From Acidobacteriota bacterium (lineage in GTDB: Bacteria; Acidobacteriota; Terriglobia; Acidiferrales; UBA7541): a stretch of DNA of 64,000 nt. The stretch covers positions 62,001-126,000 of the forward strand of contig QHYH01000081.1 in NCBI GenBank assembly GCA_003223215.1, written 5' to 3'. This document shows, in pieces, positions 53,939 through 63,654 of the stretch (the first letter of the stretch is position 1; every line of letters starts with the position of its first letter). The notes beneath the pieces were generated by a model, which was not told where the DNA came from, did not search any database, and was given only the letters and a program-made list of their open reading frames with translations. The position numbers were made by a program, and so were the translations under genes.

Positions 53939-55072
53939 ATGCCCCGTTCAGTTGCTCCCCTCATCCTCCAGGACGCCGATGAGGCGCGGATTCAACAGTG
54001 GCTCTCGGCGTTTGGCACACCTCAACAAGTGGCTTTGCGGAGCCGGATTGTGTTGGCATCGGCTGCCGGCGAATCGGACAGCGCGATTGCCGAGCGACTG
54101 GACACGAACCGCAAAACTGTGACGCTATGGCGGACACGATTTGCGCAGGAAGGACTGGAGAGCTTGTGGGAAGTGGCGCCGGGTCGTGGACGCAAACCTA
54201 CGTATGGGAACGACAAGATCCAGGAAATCATCGATACCACCTTACAGACCAAACCCAAGGGCATGACCCAGTGGAGTTGCCGATTGCTGGCCGCGCAGTT
54301 GGGTGTCAGCAAGTCCACCGTCAATACGGTGTGGCGGAGTCATAATCTCAAGCCACACCGCGTCAAGACATTTAAGCTCTCCCGCGATCCGCGTTTTCTG
54401 GAGAAATTGACCGATGTGGTGGGGTTGTACCTGAATCCGCCGCAACAGGCGATCATCTTGTGCGTGGATGAAAAGAGCCAAATTCAGGCGCTGGACCGCA
54501 CCCAACCAGGCTTGCCGTTGAAAAAGGGGCGCTGTGGCACGATGACTCATGACTACAAACGCAACGGCACAACGACCCTGTTCGCCGCTTTGGAACTGCT
54601 GCAAGGCAAGGTGATCGGACAATGTTACGAGCGCCACCGGCACCAAGAGTTTCTGAAATTTCTTAGGCGACTGGATGAAGAGTTTCCCGGCGAAGTCCCG
54701 TTGCACTTGGTGATGGACAATTACGGCACGCATGGCCACGAGAAGGTACGTGGCTGGCTGAAACGTCATCCCCGCTTCGTATTGCACTTCGTGCCTACCA
54801 GTTCCAGTTGGCTGAACCTGGTCGAGCGATGGTTTGGAGAATTGACCTCTAAACGAATCCGGCGGGGTGCTTTCTTCAGCGTAGGCGACTTAGAGAAAGC
54901 CATTGAAGAATTCTTGCAGACTTGGAATGAAAAGCCACGGCCTTTCGTCTGGACCGCCACGGTCGAATCAATTGTCGAGAAACTCTCTCGATGCCGCCAA
55001 ACCCTGGAGAAGATTAAGCCGGGATGCACCTCACCCCGGACACGAAAGTCGAAGAAACGATTGCCCAGCTAA
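53939..55072 (+). CDS. IS630-family transposase (DDE)
   Basis: A 377-residue transposase. The N-terminal helix-turn-helix (AIAERLDTNRKTVTLWRTRF) binds the terminal repeats. The DDE catalytic residues are in ILCVDEKSQIQALDR, LVMDNYGTHGHEKV and SWLNLVERWFGELTSKRI, with spacing typical of the family. The frame is intact from ATG 53939 to TAA 55070-55072, whose stop lies inside the right inverted repeat, so the element may still be active. Confidence 0.95.
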   Translation: MPRSVAPLILQDADEARIQQWLSAFGTPQQVALRSRIVLASAAGESDSAIAERLDTNRKTVTLWRTRFAQEGLESLWEVAPGRGRKPTYGNDKIQEIIDTTLQTKPKGMTQWSCRLLAAQLGVSKSTVNTVWRSHNLKPHRVKTFKLSRDPRFLEKLTDVVGLYLNPPQQAIILCVDEKSQIQALDRTQPGLPLKKGRCGTMTHDYKRNGTTTLFAALELLQGKVIGQCYERHRHQEFLKFLRRLDEEFPGEVPLHLVMDNYGTHGHEKVRGWLKRHPRFVLHFVPTSSSWLNLVERWFGELTSKRIRRGAFFSVGDLEKAIEEFLQTWNEKPRPFVWTATVESIVEKLSRCRQTLEKIKPGCTSPRTRKSKKRLPS

Positions 55073-55088
55073 TTCTCGGACACTTCAC
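55062..55088 (-). repeat. Right terminal inverted repeat of the IS630 element
   Basis: Reverse complement begins GTGAAGTGTCC, matching the left end GTGTAGTGTCC with one change; it is followed by TA. Confidence 0.7.
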
Positions 55089-55177
55089 TAGCAGGAGGCG
55101 GTAATGTCTGACCAGATTCCGCGCTTCGCTCGGAATGACACTGCTGCAAATTTTTTGGGCCAAAACAAGAAAACCTC

Positions 55178-55585
55178 TCACCTCGCCCGTTCGTAGGCCT
55201 GGTTCAGCCACCACAAGGCATCGCGCAAATCACTTGTCGAAGCAACCTCGAAGGAAAACCAGCGCTTTCCGGGTGTAATGCGCGAGTCCTTCAGCACGCG
55301 TTGCAGCAAATCCTGCGGCATGGGATCGAACCGGAAAATGACGGAATTGGGGGTGTCGAATCCCCGCGTGACCGGCAGGCCGCCGAAGATTTTCTTGCCG
55401 CGATAGAGGCCCATCATCCCGAACATGGGCTTGGTCGAGATTCGCGGCCAGCCGCTCACTTCCGTCTTCAGCATCGCCGACCACTGCTTCATTTCTTCGG
55501 AAATCGGCGGCATTTTCGGCCGGTCCCGCATGCTTCGCGCGTTTTGCTTGGCCGGCCGATTCCGTTTTGCCTTCTTCGCTTTCAT
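55178..55585 (-). CDS. Small basic protein, TfoX-like, function unknown
   Basis: 135 residues from ATG 55585, with GAGG six bases upstream. A Lys/Arg-rich N-terminus is followed by KPMFGMMGLYRGKKIFGGLP, which resembles the N-terminal domain of TfoX/Sxy-type or YjbR-like proteins. The rest (MPQDLLQRVLKDSRITPGKRWFSFEV; LRDALWWLNQAYERAR) has mixed alpha/beta character. It is the last gene of the CoA-transferase operon, just past the broken monooxygenase, and may share its transcript. Confidence 0.55.
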   Translation of the reverse strand: MKAKKAKRNRPAKQNARSMRDRPKMPPISEEMKQWSAMLKTEVSGWPRISTKPMFGMMGLYRGKKIFGGLPVTRGFDTPNSVIFRFDPMPQDLLQRVLKDSRITPGKRWFSFEVASTSDLRDALWWLNQAYERAR

Positions 55586-55601
55586 CACGAGCCTCGGGCA
55601 G

Positions 55602-56600
55602 TCACGAAGCAGCCCGGGAAGTGCGGAAATCCAGCGAAGCGCCGCGTTCGAGTAGCGATTCGGCGTGCCGGACGATATTTTCGATGAGCCTGGCTGCGCT
55701 AGGGCGGTCGTGCAGCAGCCCTGCAGCTTCTCCGACGACCGTCAAACACATATCCAAATCCTGCTTCGCCCGGGCTTCGGCGTACGCGCTCGCAAGGCTG
55801 CCGCGCGCTATCCCCTTCGGCTTCCCGGTGCGCCCACTCGTCGGTGAACTTGTTTTTCAGAACTCGAAAGGAAAACTCCTGCGGCCAAGGAACACCGCGC
55901 AATCGATCGATCGCTTTTGTGCGAACGGTGTCGTCTCCGGTGGCGCGCACGGCGCGATCGGTCATCGCCTGCGGCGTGAGAGCCTCCGCGGAAGCCCAGA
56001 AGCGCGTCCCGATCAGCACGCCGTCGGCTCCCAGCATCAAAGCGGCAGCAAGCCCTCGGCCATCGGCAATTCCTCCCGCCGCAAGCAGCAACGTCTTGGC
56101 GCACGCTTCGCCAGATAACCCGCGACTTCGGGGACAAGAGGCAGCGTCGCGCGGGCCGCTCCGTGGCCGCCAGCTTCCGCGCCCTGTGCCACGATGGCGT
56201 CGGCTCCGGCATCGAGCGCTTGGTCCACATGCCGCAAGGTTTGCACTTGGCAGACCAGCTTGGCCTTGGCGTCATGAACCTTGGCCGCGAAGGGTTGCGG
56301 GTCACCAAAGGAAAGAAACACGCAGTACGGCGAACGCTTCAACACTTCATCGAGCGCTTGCGGCGCGCGATCGAGCGCCCAGGTGATGAAACCCACGCCA
56401 AACTTGCGGCCCTCGACGAGCCTAAGCTCTTGCGCGAGGTCCGGCTCGCCGCCGAGTGCTCCGGCGTATCCGCCGCCCAGGATTCCCAGGCCGCCGGCAT
56501 CGGAGACCGCAGCGACCAAGCGCCCGCCCGCGACGAGCGCCATCGGCGCGGACAGCATCGGATGGCGAATTCCGAATTGCTCGGTCAACCGCGTTTTCAC
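55602..56600 (-). pseudogene. Nitronate monooxygenase / 2-nitropropane dioxygenase-like gene, two frameshifts
   Basis: The start is GTG 56600 (VKTRLTEQFGIRHPMLSAPMALV). The frame is normal down to about 56098 (PLVPEVAGYLAKRAP), then must move by one base to continue as KTLLLAAGGIADGRGLAAALMLGADGVLIGT. A second one-base shift near 55797 restores the true C-terminus (SLASAYAEARAKQD... VVGEAAGLLHDRP... RGASLDFRTSRAAS) ending at TGA 55602-55604. The FMN-binding TIM-barrel motifs (AQGAEAGGHG; GGIADGRG; GADGVLIGT) are intact, so the breaks are recent or are assembly/sequencing errors. It follows scoB by 41 bp on the same strand. Confidence 0.8.
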
Positions 56601-56641
56601 AACTGCCGTCCTTTCCCGAAATCCCCGCGCCGCGCTCGGTC

Positions 56642-57313
56642 TCAAACCGGCATGACTTTGGGGCCACCGGAAGCAAAAATAAGCTTCGGCTCGGTGAGGG
56701 ACTGCACTTGATCGAGCGTGGTATCGGGCGCGAGTTCGCGGAGAAGCAGGCCCTTGGGCGTAACGTCGATGACCGCGAGTTCGGTGACGATGTGGTCGAC
56801 GACTTCGACTCCCGTGAGCGGTAGCGTGCATTTTTTCAGGATCTTCGGTTTGTTGTCGCGCGTCGCGTGTTCCATGGCGATGAAGACGCGCTTGGCGCCG
56901 GCGACGAGGTCCATGGCGCCACCCATGCCTTTGAGCATTTTGCCGGGGATAGCCCAGTTGGCGAGCGTGCCCTTTTCGTCGACCTGCAACGCGCCCAGAA
57001 CGGTGAGATCGATGTGGCCGCCGCGAATCATGCCGAAGGAGTCGGCCGACGAGAAATAGCAAGTCCCGGGAAGCTCGGTGACGGTCTCCTTGCCCGCGTT
57101 GATGAGGTCGGGATCGACTTCGGATTCCAGCGGATACGCGCCGACGCCGAGCATGCCGTTCTCCGATTGCAGAATCACGTCCATGCCCTTGGGCACGTGG
57201 TTGGCCACGAGCGTCGGCATGCCAATGCCCAGATTGACGTAATAGCCGTCACGCAGTTCCAGCGCGATCCGCCGCGCAATCCGTTCGCGTTTTTGCTCTT
57301 CCGTTAGCGGCAT
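56642..57313 (-). CDS. scoB: 3-oxoacid CoA-transferase subunit B
   Basis: A 223-residue beta subunit; ATG 57313 begins at [15 protein letters not shown], typical of the family. The catalytic Glu lies in [12 protein letters not shown], and [13 protein letters not shown] and [22 protein letters not shown] are further signatures. With subunit A it moves CoA from succinyl-CoA or another donor to an acetoacetate-like acid. It is separated from subunit A by the peptidase gene, which is unusual: the two are normally adjacent or fused. Confidence 0.93.
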   Translation of the reverse strand: MPLTEEQKRERIARRIALELRDGYYVNLGIGMPTLVANHVPKGMDVILQSENGMLGVGAYPLESEVDPDLINAGKETVTELPGTCYFSSADSFGMIRGGHIDLTVLGALQVDEKGTLANWAIPGKMLKGMGGAMDLVAGAKRVFIAMEHATRDNKPKILKKCTLPLTGVEVVDHIVTELAVIDVTPKGLLLRELAPDTTLDQVQSLTEPKLIFASGGPKVMPV

Positions 57314-57365
57314 AAAATCCGTCCACCGTCGAAAATTGAAAACGCCGGTCCCGCCCAGTACAACT

Positions 57366-58295
57366 TCAGGGAAACTTTTTCTCAAATCTAGGCAATGTTG
57401 CCGCCAGAACTTGGCCAACGATGCCCAGGCTTTTGGGATCAACTCTGTCGAGCCTGTCTTCTGTCGTGTGCCAATAGGGGATCGAGAAATCGATGAGATC
57501 ACAGCCGGCCACGCCCCGGCGGATGAAGGAAAAATGATCGTCCCCGCCGACGGCATAGTCTTGATCGACAAAGGTGTTTTTGTAGCCGAGTCGAGCTGCG
57601 GTTTCCCAGATGAAATCGACGAGCCAGCGCGTAGAGCCGCTGTCGCGCGTGATCCTGACATGGGACGGGCCAATCATATCGGCCAGGATCATGGCTTTGA
57701 CGCGCTTGAGTTCGCCGGAAAGAGCCATTTGTGCGGCCATTTCGCGGCTGCCGTAGGTGTTGTTGCTGCCGTCGCTGTTCCAGTGAACGTTCCGAGCGTC
57801 AGTCCAGTTGCCTTGCGCTTCTTCGCCGTCGAAGAAGGCGATCCAGACGTTGAGAAAATGCTTTCGCGCGCAGAACAGGCGCGCCAGTTCGATCATGGTT
57901 CCGGTGCCGGAGCCGCCATCATCGGCTCCGACAAAGTTGGGTATGCGTACGGTGTCGTAGTGCGTGGTGTAGAGAATGATTCCGGGGTGCGTGCCATGCA
58001 GTTTGACCACAATGTTTTTCATCGCCAGATTGCCGAGAACCGTAGAAGCGTGAAAATCGTGCTCCTCGACCGGGCAGCCGTAGCTTTTGAGCTGGCCGAT
58101 AATGTAGGCCTGCGTTCGGCGAATGCCGTCAGAATCCGGCGGCCGCGGCCCAATCTCTACGAGATGCCGCACGTGTTCGTATGCGCGGGACCCGTCGAAT
58201 GCGGGGTTTACATCGGCCGAGAGCTGTCGAGCCGTTCGAGCGCATAGCACCGCTAAGGCTAAACTGAACGCAGCACGAACATAGCTTTGTCTCAT
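57366..58295 (-). CDS. Exported M28-family zinc peptidase (or glutaminyl-cyclase-like)
   Basis: A 309-residue exported protein whose ATG overlaps the scoA stop (ATGA). A signal peptide precedes the M28 fold. Metal ligands are apparent: His in TTHYDT, Asp in [10 protein letters not shown], Glu-Glu in FDGEEAQG, Asp in ILADMIG and His in [15 protein letters not shown] and WHTTED also match glutaminyl-peptide cyclotransferase-like members of M28, so aminopeptidase or pyroglutamate-forming activity are both possible. Its position between scoA and scoB is the oddest thing about it. Confidence 0.88.
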   Translation of the reverse strand: MRQSYVRAAFSLALAVLCARTARQLSADVNPAFDGSRAYEHVRHLVEIGPRPPDSDGIRRTQAYIIGQLKSYGCPVEEHDFHASTVLGNLAMKNIVVKLHGTHPGIILYTTHYDTVRIPNFVGADDGGSGTGTMIELARLFCARKHFLNVWIAFFDGEEAQGNWTDARNVHWNSDGSNNTYGSREMAAQMALSGELKRVKAMILADMIGPSHVRITRDSGSTRWLVDFIWETAARLGYKNTFVDQDYAVGGDDHFSFIRRGVAGCDLIDFSIPYWHTTEDRLDRVDPKSLGIVGQVLAATLPRFEKKFP

Positions 58296-58987
58296 GACTT
58301 CCTCGTCGTGCGGCGCTCGATGCGCTTTTCGTATTTCGGGCCCTCGAAAATCGCGTCCACAAAAATCCCGGGCGTGTGAATCTGGTCCGGCGGGAGCCGG
58401 CCGATGTCCGCCAGCTCTTCGACTTCGGCGATGACGTAATCGGCGGCGGTGGCCATCATGGGGTTGAAGTTACGCGCGGTCTTGCGGTAGATGAGGTTGC
58501 CCCAGCGGTCGCCCTTCCACGCTTTGATGAACGCGAAATCGCCGCGCAGGCCGCGCTCCATCACGTACATGCGGCCGTCGAACTCGCGGGTTTCTTTGCC
58601 TTCGGCGACCATGGTGCCGTAGCCGGTGGGCGTGTAGAACGCCGGGACGCCGGCGCCGCCGGCGCGCAGGCGTTCGCTGAGCGTGCCCTGCGGATTCAGC
58701 TCGACCTCGAGTTCGCCGCTGAGGACGAGCTGTTCGAAGAGTTTGTTCTCGCCCACGTAGGTCGAGATCATCTTCTTCACCTGGCGCTGCTGGAGCAGCA
58801 GGCCGATGCCGAAGTCGTCCACGCCGGCGTTGTTGCTCACGATGGTAAGGTTCTTCGTCCCTTTGCGGCGGACGGCGGCAATGAGGTTCTCCGGGATGCC
58901 GCAGAGGCCGAAGCCGCCCATGAGTATGGTGGCACCGTCGGCGAGCTCGGCAATGGCCGCGTCGGCGGAAGCGATGCGTTTGTCCAT
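58292..58987 (-). CDS. scoA: 3-oxoacid CoA-transferase subunit A
   Basis: A 231-residue alpha subunit from ATG 58987 ([21 protein letters not shown]). Signatures are [33 protein letters not shown], and [19 protein letters not shown]. It is the first gene of the minus-strand operon scoA / peptidase / scoB / monooxygenase / TfoX-like. It pairs with scoB. Confidence 0.93.
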   Translation of the reverse strand: MDKRIASADAAIAELADGATILMGGFGLCGIPENLIAAVRRKGTKNLTIVSNNAGVDDFGIGLLLQQRQVKKMISTYVGENKLFEQLVLSGELEVELNPQGTLSERLRAGGAGVPAFYTPTGYGTMVAEGKETREFDGRMYVMERGLRGDFAFIKAWKGDRWGNLIYRKTARNFNPMMATAADYVIAEVEELADIGRLPPDQIHTPGIFVDAIFEGPKYEKRIERRTTRKS

Positions 58988-59329
58988 GGGGTTGTAGCGG
59001 CGAGTTTCTCTCGCCGCTCTCTCGCCTCTGTTCCCGTGGTAAGTCTTTAGTTTTGAGAGCGAAAAAGCAAGCACCACGTTCGTTGTGGATCGTAGCCATT
59101 ATGGCTGGCCCAAGGAGGAATCCCGAGATTGCGGGCAAATACTCACTGCGCCCTGCTTAGGGTTGCTGCTCGCCGCGCGGTACGATCGTTGCCGTGTCCA
59201 AGACAGGATTTTGCACGGGCCGCAGTCGCAACTAGCCCGATAGCGGCAACAGTAGGGCGCTGGAGCATCCCGTCTTCAGACGCAGAGAAAATGGGGTTGT
59301 GTTGCACGAACGAGAAAAAAAAGATGGGC
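58988..59329. other. Intergenic region upstream of scoA
   Basis: About 340 bp between scoA and the AraC gene end. No good ORF; it should carry the promoter of the scoA operon. No clear operator is seen. Confidence 0.45.
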
Positions 59330-60196
59330 TCACGTCGCGTGGAGAACGACGGAGCGGAATAGGGCGGGCGTCATGCCGGTAATTCTGCGGAACGAACGCG
59401 TGAAGTGGCTTTGATCGGCGAACCCGGTCGCAAAGCTGACTTCCGCAAGCGAGGCGTGCGGATCGAGCAGGCGTTCGCAAGCGGTGCGGACGCGGAGGCG
59501 ATGGATATGGTCGCCAATGCCTTCACCAACCGAGCGGCGGAAGATGCGTGAGAGGTGCACGGGATGGACACCGGCTTCGCGTGCGAGCTCGTCGAGGGTG
59601 AGGCGACGGCAATGTTCTGCCATTAGTTTGTCCTGGATGCGGGAGAGCCAGCCCGGGACGTGCCGGCTTTCATGCCGGGACGCTCGCGCGGCGAAGGAGA
59701 GCATTTCGGCGAGCAGGCCTTCGACGGCGAGATCGTCAACGGCGCTGGGACTCTGTACTTCGCGGAAGAGTTTCATAGCGAGCCAGAGCAGCGGGCCGCC
59801 GCCGATGTCGTCCCGGGGAGTGTCTAGAGCGGCGGAGCAATCCGCGAGGCGCTTTTGCCACGCGGCGCGGATCTCGATTTCGTAAAGGCGGACGCCGCGA
59901 GGACCGATTTCGTCCTGATGGGGAATGCCCGCCGGCCGGAACATAAGGGTGAACGGTCCGTACTGGCTTTGGCGGCGCCCGTAGCGTTCAGCATACAGAC
60001 CGTCGAGCAGGAGGGCGAAAAAGGCGAGTTCATGAGAGTGCATAGGGAGCTTGCGGGGAGCGGTATGGCGCAAATCGGTGAAAATGGCCCCACACTGTTC
60101 GCGCTTGCCTTGGATCGTGCCGAAGAAGCTACCTGCGGACATGTGTCGGGCTCGGGACACGCTGGAAACACCTGAACTGACTCCCGCGTTAGACAT
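59330..60196 (-). CDS. AraC-family transcriptional regulator
   Basis: A 288-residue regulator with an N-terminal cupin-like sensor part (HSHELAFFALLLDGLY; FRPAGIPHQDEIG) and the C-terminal pair of helix-turn-helix units of AraC (LTLDELAREAGVHPVHLSRIFRRSVG and ASLAEVSFATGFADQSHFTRSFRRITGMTPALFR). The divergent cytochrome P460 gene starts 113 bp away, which makes it the likely target; the effector is unknown. Confidence 0.92.
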   Translation of the reverse strand: MSNAGVSSGVSSVSRARHMSAGSFFGTIQGKREQCGAIFTDLRHTAPRKLPMHSHELAFFALLLDGLYAERYGRRQSQYGPFTLMFRPAGIPHQDEIGPRGVRLYEIEIRAAWQKRLADCSAALDTPRDDIGGGPLLWLAMKLFREVQSPSAVDDLAVEGLLAEMLSFAARASRHESRHVPGWLSRIQDKLMAEHCRRLTLDELAREAGVHPVHLSRIFRRSVGEGIGDHIHRLRVRTACERLLDPHASLAEVSFATGFADQSHFTRSFRRITGMTPALFRSVVLHAT

Positions 60197-60309
60197 AGAG
60201 GAGCCTCACCAAGGAGGTTGTCTTTATTCTAGACGCGCGGCAAGGGTGTTCGTTAGTGTGAGGCCACAACCCTCGAGGGGATGGAAGGTTGATTTCAGGA
60301 GACGTGTCG

Positions 60310-60924
60310 ATGAAACCTACGTGGATCTTGATCCTTCTTTTGGCAGCGGCTTTGTTGCTGGCGGTAAGCATGCCGCAAGCGGGTGCAAATAAAGAGAACA
60401 GCGTGAACGCACCGGTGTATACGGCAGACGGAAGCCTGAAGCTCCCCGCGAATTACCGGGAGTGGGTGTACCTGTCGTCGGGCTTGGACATGAGCTACAG
60501 CCCAAATGCCATGAACATGGATCACTCGATGTTTGACAACGTGTTCGCTAACCCGGAGGCGTACAAGGAGTTCCTCGAGAACGGCACGTGGCCGGACAAG
60601 ACCATGCTGGTGCTGGAGGGGCGCAAGGCAGGGACCAAAGTGTCGATCAATAAGAACGGACATTTTCAGACCGGAGAAGTGATGGGGCTTGAAGTGCACG
60701 TAAAGGATGAAGCGCGGTTCCCGGCCGGGAAATGGGCTTTTTTCAATGTCGAAGACGGAGTGACCGGGAAGCTGCTGCCCAAGGAAATGGACTGCTACTC
60801 CTGCCACGAACAGCACGGCGCCGTGGACACCACTTTCGTGCAGTTTTATCCGACGCTGCTAGAGATTGCCAAGAAAAAGAGTACCCTCAGCAGGGCGTAC
60901 CTGAAGGAAGAAGCGGGAAAGTAG
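60310..60924 (+). CDS. Cytochrome P460-family protein
   Basis: A 204-residue exported haem protein. AGGAGA before ATG 60310 sets the start (MKPTWILILLL). After the signal peptide the P460 fold appears: LPANYREWVYLSSGLDMSYSP, MLVLEGRKAGT, and near the end MDCYSCHEQHGAVDTTFVQFYP, with CxxCH for covalent c-type haem. Family members oxidise hydroxylamine, but many in heterotrophs have unknown substrates; the extra crosslinking Lys of true P460 cannot be checked by eye. Probably controlled by the divergent AraC protein. Confidence 0.85.
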   Translation: MKPTWILILLLAAALLLAVSMPQAGANKENSVNAPVYTADGSLKLPANYREWVYLSSGLDMSYSPNAMNMDHSMFDNVFANPEAYKEFLENGTWPDKTMLVLEGRKAGTKVSINKNGHFQTGEVMGLEVHVKDEARFPAGKWAFFNVEDGVTGKLLPKEMDCYSCHEQHGAVDTTFVQFYPTLLEIAKKKSTLSRAYLKEEAGK

Positions 60925-61475
60925 CTCAAAGGGCAATCGGAATCGTGCTCCAAAGAAAGTCGGTGTCTGAGGCGGAAGCGAGTTGCCCGCCGCCGTTCGC
61001 TGGATCCCCCCGGTTTGAGGTAGCCCTGGTACAGCAACGCTGACGTCACTGCCTTCGAGGCGACCTTGCCCTTCGAGCTTTCTTCCGAAATCGCCCGTTC
61101 GCAGCCGCTGGTGCCATTCACCGCCAACCACGGCTCCAAGGTGCCCGCGATCACCATGGTGAACAAATCCTGACAGGACGACGCAAACAACATCATAAAT
61201 AAACCCCGCTCCAGGCAGGTTGCCTACACGAATTTCAGCTAACAGGAACTTTCTCCGAGACAACAGGATCGCGTCGCGCGACGCCGGATGACGTTGCTGC
61301 CCAGTTATATGTGGCCTGCACGGGAAAGACAGAGAGAATCGGCCACTTGTGCGCACTGATTAGCTCCTTCCCGGAGAGATGGTATCACCCGATGAAACTT
61401 GGCAGGCTTGCCCGTGGATAAGACCGCAGCTCAGACTGCAACGGAAGGACTGGCGGATCCCCAAGCCAGTTTTCG
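60925..61475. other. Non-coding stretch between cytochrome P460 and the flavoprotein
   Basis: About 550 bp with no intact gene. It holds a probable gene fragment at 61024-61173 (see next entry); the remainder shows no obvious feature. Confidence 0.45.
61024..61173 (+). pseudogene. C-terminal fragment of an unidentified protein
   Basis: An open stretch from 61024 to TGA 61171-61173 encodes WYSNADVTAFEATLPFEL followed by SSEIARSQPLVPFTANHG and ITMVNKS. The composition looks like true protein (balanced hydrophobics, few Arg), unlike the surrounding translations, but it has no start and TAG precedes it. Family unknown. Confidence 0.3.
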
Positions 61476-63362
61476 CTATGTCAAAACCTGGTCAAATAGT
61501 TGGCCGACAGCGCGTTGGGCTTCGAGGATGGAATAGCGATGGTCCATGGCGCCTGCCAGATCCGTGTTTGCAAAAGCGATCCGGCCAAACGGTGCTCTAC
61601 GAAGAATCTCCCGAGGCGCCGGTCGACCGTCCCGGCCGAAGAAGAACCCAGGCTGTGGACTTAGATAGGCGTGCCCCCACCGGTTAAGTATGATCCCGGC
61701 AATGTCCCGTCCAGTATTCAGGCCGGCGTGCGCAAACATGTCGCTGAACTGTTCTCGGATTTGTCTTTCATAGTCTCTGAACGACGTTCCTAACATCTCT
61801 CTGCGACCTCGATGCCCCTGTTCTTCGGTTGCATACCCGGGATAGGAGTACAGAATTTTCAAGGTGAGTACGATAGGCGAGTCTGGACTGATAGTAGGGT
61901 CCTCGACGCCGGTTAATGCCAGCTTGCGAACTTCCATATAGTTGCCGATCCCTTCAAACCATCGGCAACCGCTCATTCCCATTTTGTACAGGAACTGCCA
62001 ATTCCTCACGGCAACGTTCGCCATCATGCAGGGAGAACGGTAGAACTGGGCGTAGGCAGTGCGGTGAGTTTCCGGAAGATCCTTGACGATGTGCTTCGCG
62101 GTCCAGGATCCGCCCGCCATTACAACCGAGTGCGCTTTCAGCTTGTACAGCTTGCCTGCGTTCAGGTACGCGATAGTAACCGAATCGGCTTTGTCGGCTT
62201 CCCCGTCATGCATGACATGAATCGCGGTCGATGACAGGCGAACTCGCGTCCCGGCTCCTGGAATATCGAGTGAAGGAAAATTCACTCGACCGCGGCAAAC
62301 TCCTTCTACCGTGTCGCTGCCGTCTATTGCGCCGGGAATCAGACTCTTCAACATTAATCTGGCGATCGTCGTGTTCCCGCCCGGAAACATCTGATCTGAA
62401 CCGCCTTTCTCTTCGGGCAATGGGTACAGCAGCTCAAAGGCATAGTCCGAGTACGCAGACAAGGCATCAGGACCGAGGCCTGAGCCCCCGCCCTCCACTG
62501 GCGAGAGGAACGTGCGGACGGTCTCGCGGCCGAGCCCAAAGCGTTCCATATAGTGCTGTTCCAGCGTGATCGAATCGAGATATCGCGAAATCGCATCCCC
62601 TTCGACTTTAGGATGTTCGAATTTCCTGTTTTCAACCGCTTCACCCTTCAGCCAGCGCAACCATTCCAGTCGAGTTTCGTTCGAAACCGGAGCGCCCTGC
62701 AGGTCTTTTCCCACAGGATCAATCAGCCACATTCCTGGGCTGTGGCCGAATCTCCGGCCAAACCAGAAACCGTACTGTCCATGCCGCAAGCCAATGGCCT
62801 CATAGGGAGTCTTGGAAAGGGGGAATTCCGGTTCAGAGCCAGCCCATCGCTGATACGTCAGATTGGGTGCTTGCAACCCGATGGAATCGTAGAAACGGGC
62901 CAGGAAGCTGTGTGGGTATTGGATCTGATAGATGGCCGAGCCTTGGTGTGCAACCAGCCGCTTGCCATCTACGAGAAATTCATTTTGTTTTGCTTCACCA
63001 CCGAAGATGGGATGATTTTCCAGAATCAAGCATTTCACGCCCGGACCGGCGCTCCTCTGGAAGAAAAGAGCAGCTGCGAGCCCACTGATTCCGCCTCCAA
63101 TGACGACGCAATCGTAGTTCTCGCCGGTCTCGACCATGTCCTTGGGCAGGGCGTCGTACCGGCCATCGCGGATCGCATGACCGGCTTCGAGGACATTCCA
63201 GGTATTGCCATTCGAGCTGCTGTAGTCGCCAATGCCGCCGTAACCGGTAAACTCGTCGTTTCCCGCCAGGAGCTGGCGAGGGGTCGCGCCCGCCAGTAAC
63301 ATTGATCCCGAGGCCAACAAAGCGGAGCCGAGGAAATCGCGGCGGGTGATGCGCGCTTCCAT
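61476..63362 (-). CDS. Tat-exported spermidine-dehydrogenase-like FAD oxidoreductase
   Basis: A 628-residue flavoprotein. The N-terminus has a twin-arginine signal (TRRDFLGSALLASGSMLLAG). The FAD site is CVVIGGGISGLAAALFF followed by LILENHPIFGGEAKQNEF, the arrangement I recall from bacterial spermidine dehydrogenase and its relatives; the last residues (GRIAFANTDLAGAMDHRYSILEAQRAVGQL) form the closing FAD segment of such oxidoreductases. Length fits. It would act in the periplasm on polyamine-like substrates and pass electrons outward, possibly to a cytochrome, though a link to the nearby P460 is only positional. Confidence 0.85.
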   Translation of the reverse strand: MEARITRRDFLGSALLASGSMLLAGATPRQLLAGNDEFTGYGGIGDYSSSNGNTWNVLEAGHAIRDGRYDALPKDMVETGENYDCVVIGGGISGLAAALFFQRSAGPGVKCLILENHPIFGGEAKQNEFLVDGKRLVAHQGSAIYQIQYPHSFLARFYDSIGLQAPNLTYQRWAGSEPEFPLSKTPYEAIGLRHGQYGFWFGRRFGHSPGMWLIDPVGKDLQGAPVSNETRLEWLRWLKGEAVENRKFEHPKVEGDAISRYLDSITLEQHYMERFGLGRETVRTFLSPVEGGGSGLGPDALSAYSDYAFELLYPLPEEKGGSDQMFPGGNTTIARLMLKSLIPGAIDGSDTVEGVCRGRVNFPSLDIPGAGTRVRLSSTAIHVMHDGEADKADSVTIAYLNAGKLYKLKAHSVVMAGGSWTAKHIVKDLPETHRTAYAQFYRSPCMMANVAVRNWQFLYKMGMSGCRWFEGIGNYMEVRKLALTGVEDPTISPDSPIVLTLKILYSYPGYATEEQGHRGRREMLGTSFRDYERQIREQFSDMFAHAGLNTGRDIAGIILNRWGHAYLSPQPGFFFGRDGRPAPREILRRAPFGRIAFANTDLAGAMDHRYSILEAQRAVGQLFDQVLT

Positions 63363-63654
63363 GCCAAGGGCTCTGTCGCCGGCGCGAGTGGATGCCGTTT
63401 TAGGTGCGCACGAAATCTTGTGTTACCTCGATCTTTGTCCCTGAGTGTACACCGAATCTTAGCGTCGCCGGTTGGACCGCTCCGATGCGAGCCATGGTGA
63501 GTTAGTCGCCGCGGCCCTTGATCGGAAATGCCTCGGGCACAAGACGGATGACATTCTGGCGAATCCGTTCTTGGCTGCTTGCGATCCTCGGGCGCGGCCG
63601 GATGGAACGCCAGATGGATCGACAGCCGCACTTCCGAGTGGCGATCACCAGGCG

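Larger units (their letters stand above)
53883..55088 (+). mobile_element. IS630-family insertion sequence
   Basis: A 1206-bp element bounded by imperfect 27-bp inverted ends (53883-53909 and 55062-55088) and holding one transposase gene almost end to end. On the right the terminus is followed by TA, the usual IS630 target duplication, but on the left the base pair just outside reads CA, so one copy is altered or the boundary is shifted by a few bases. It separates the unknown small gene from the CoA-transferase operon without visibly breaking a gene. Confidence 0.85.
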
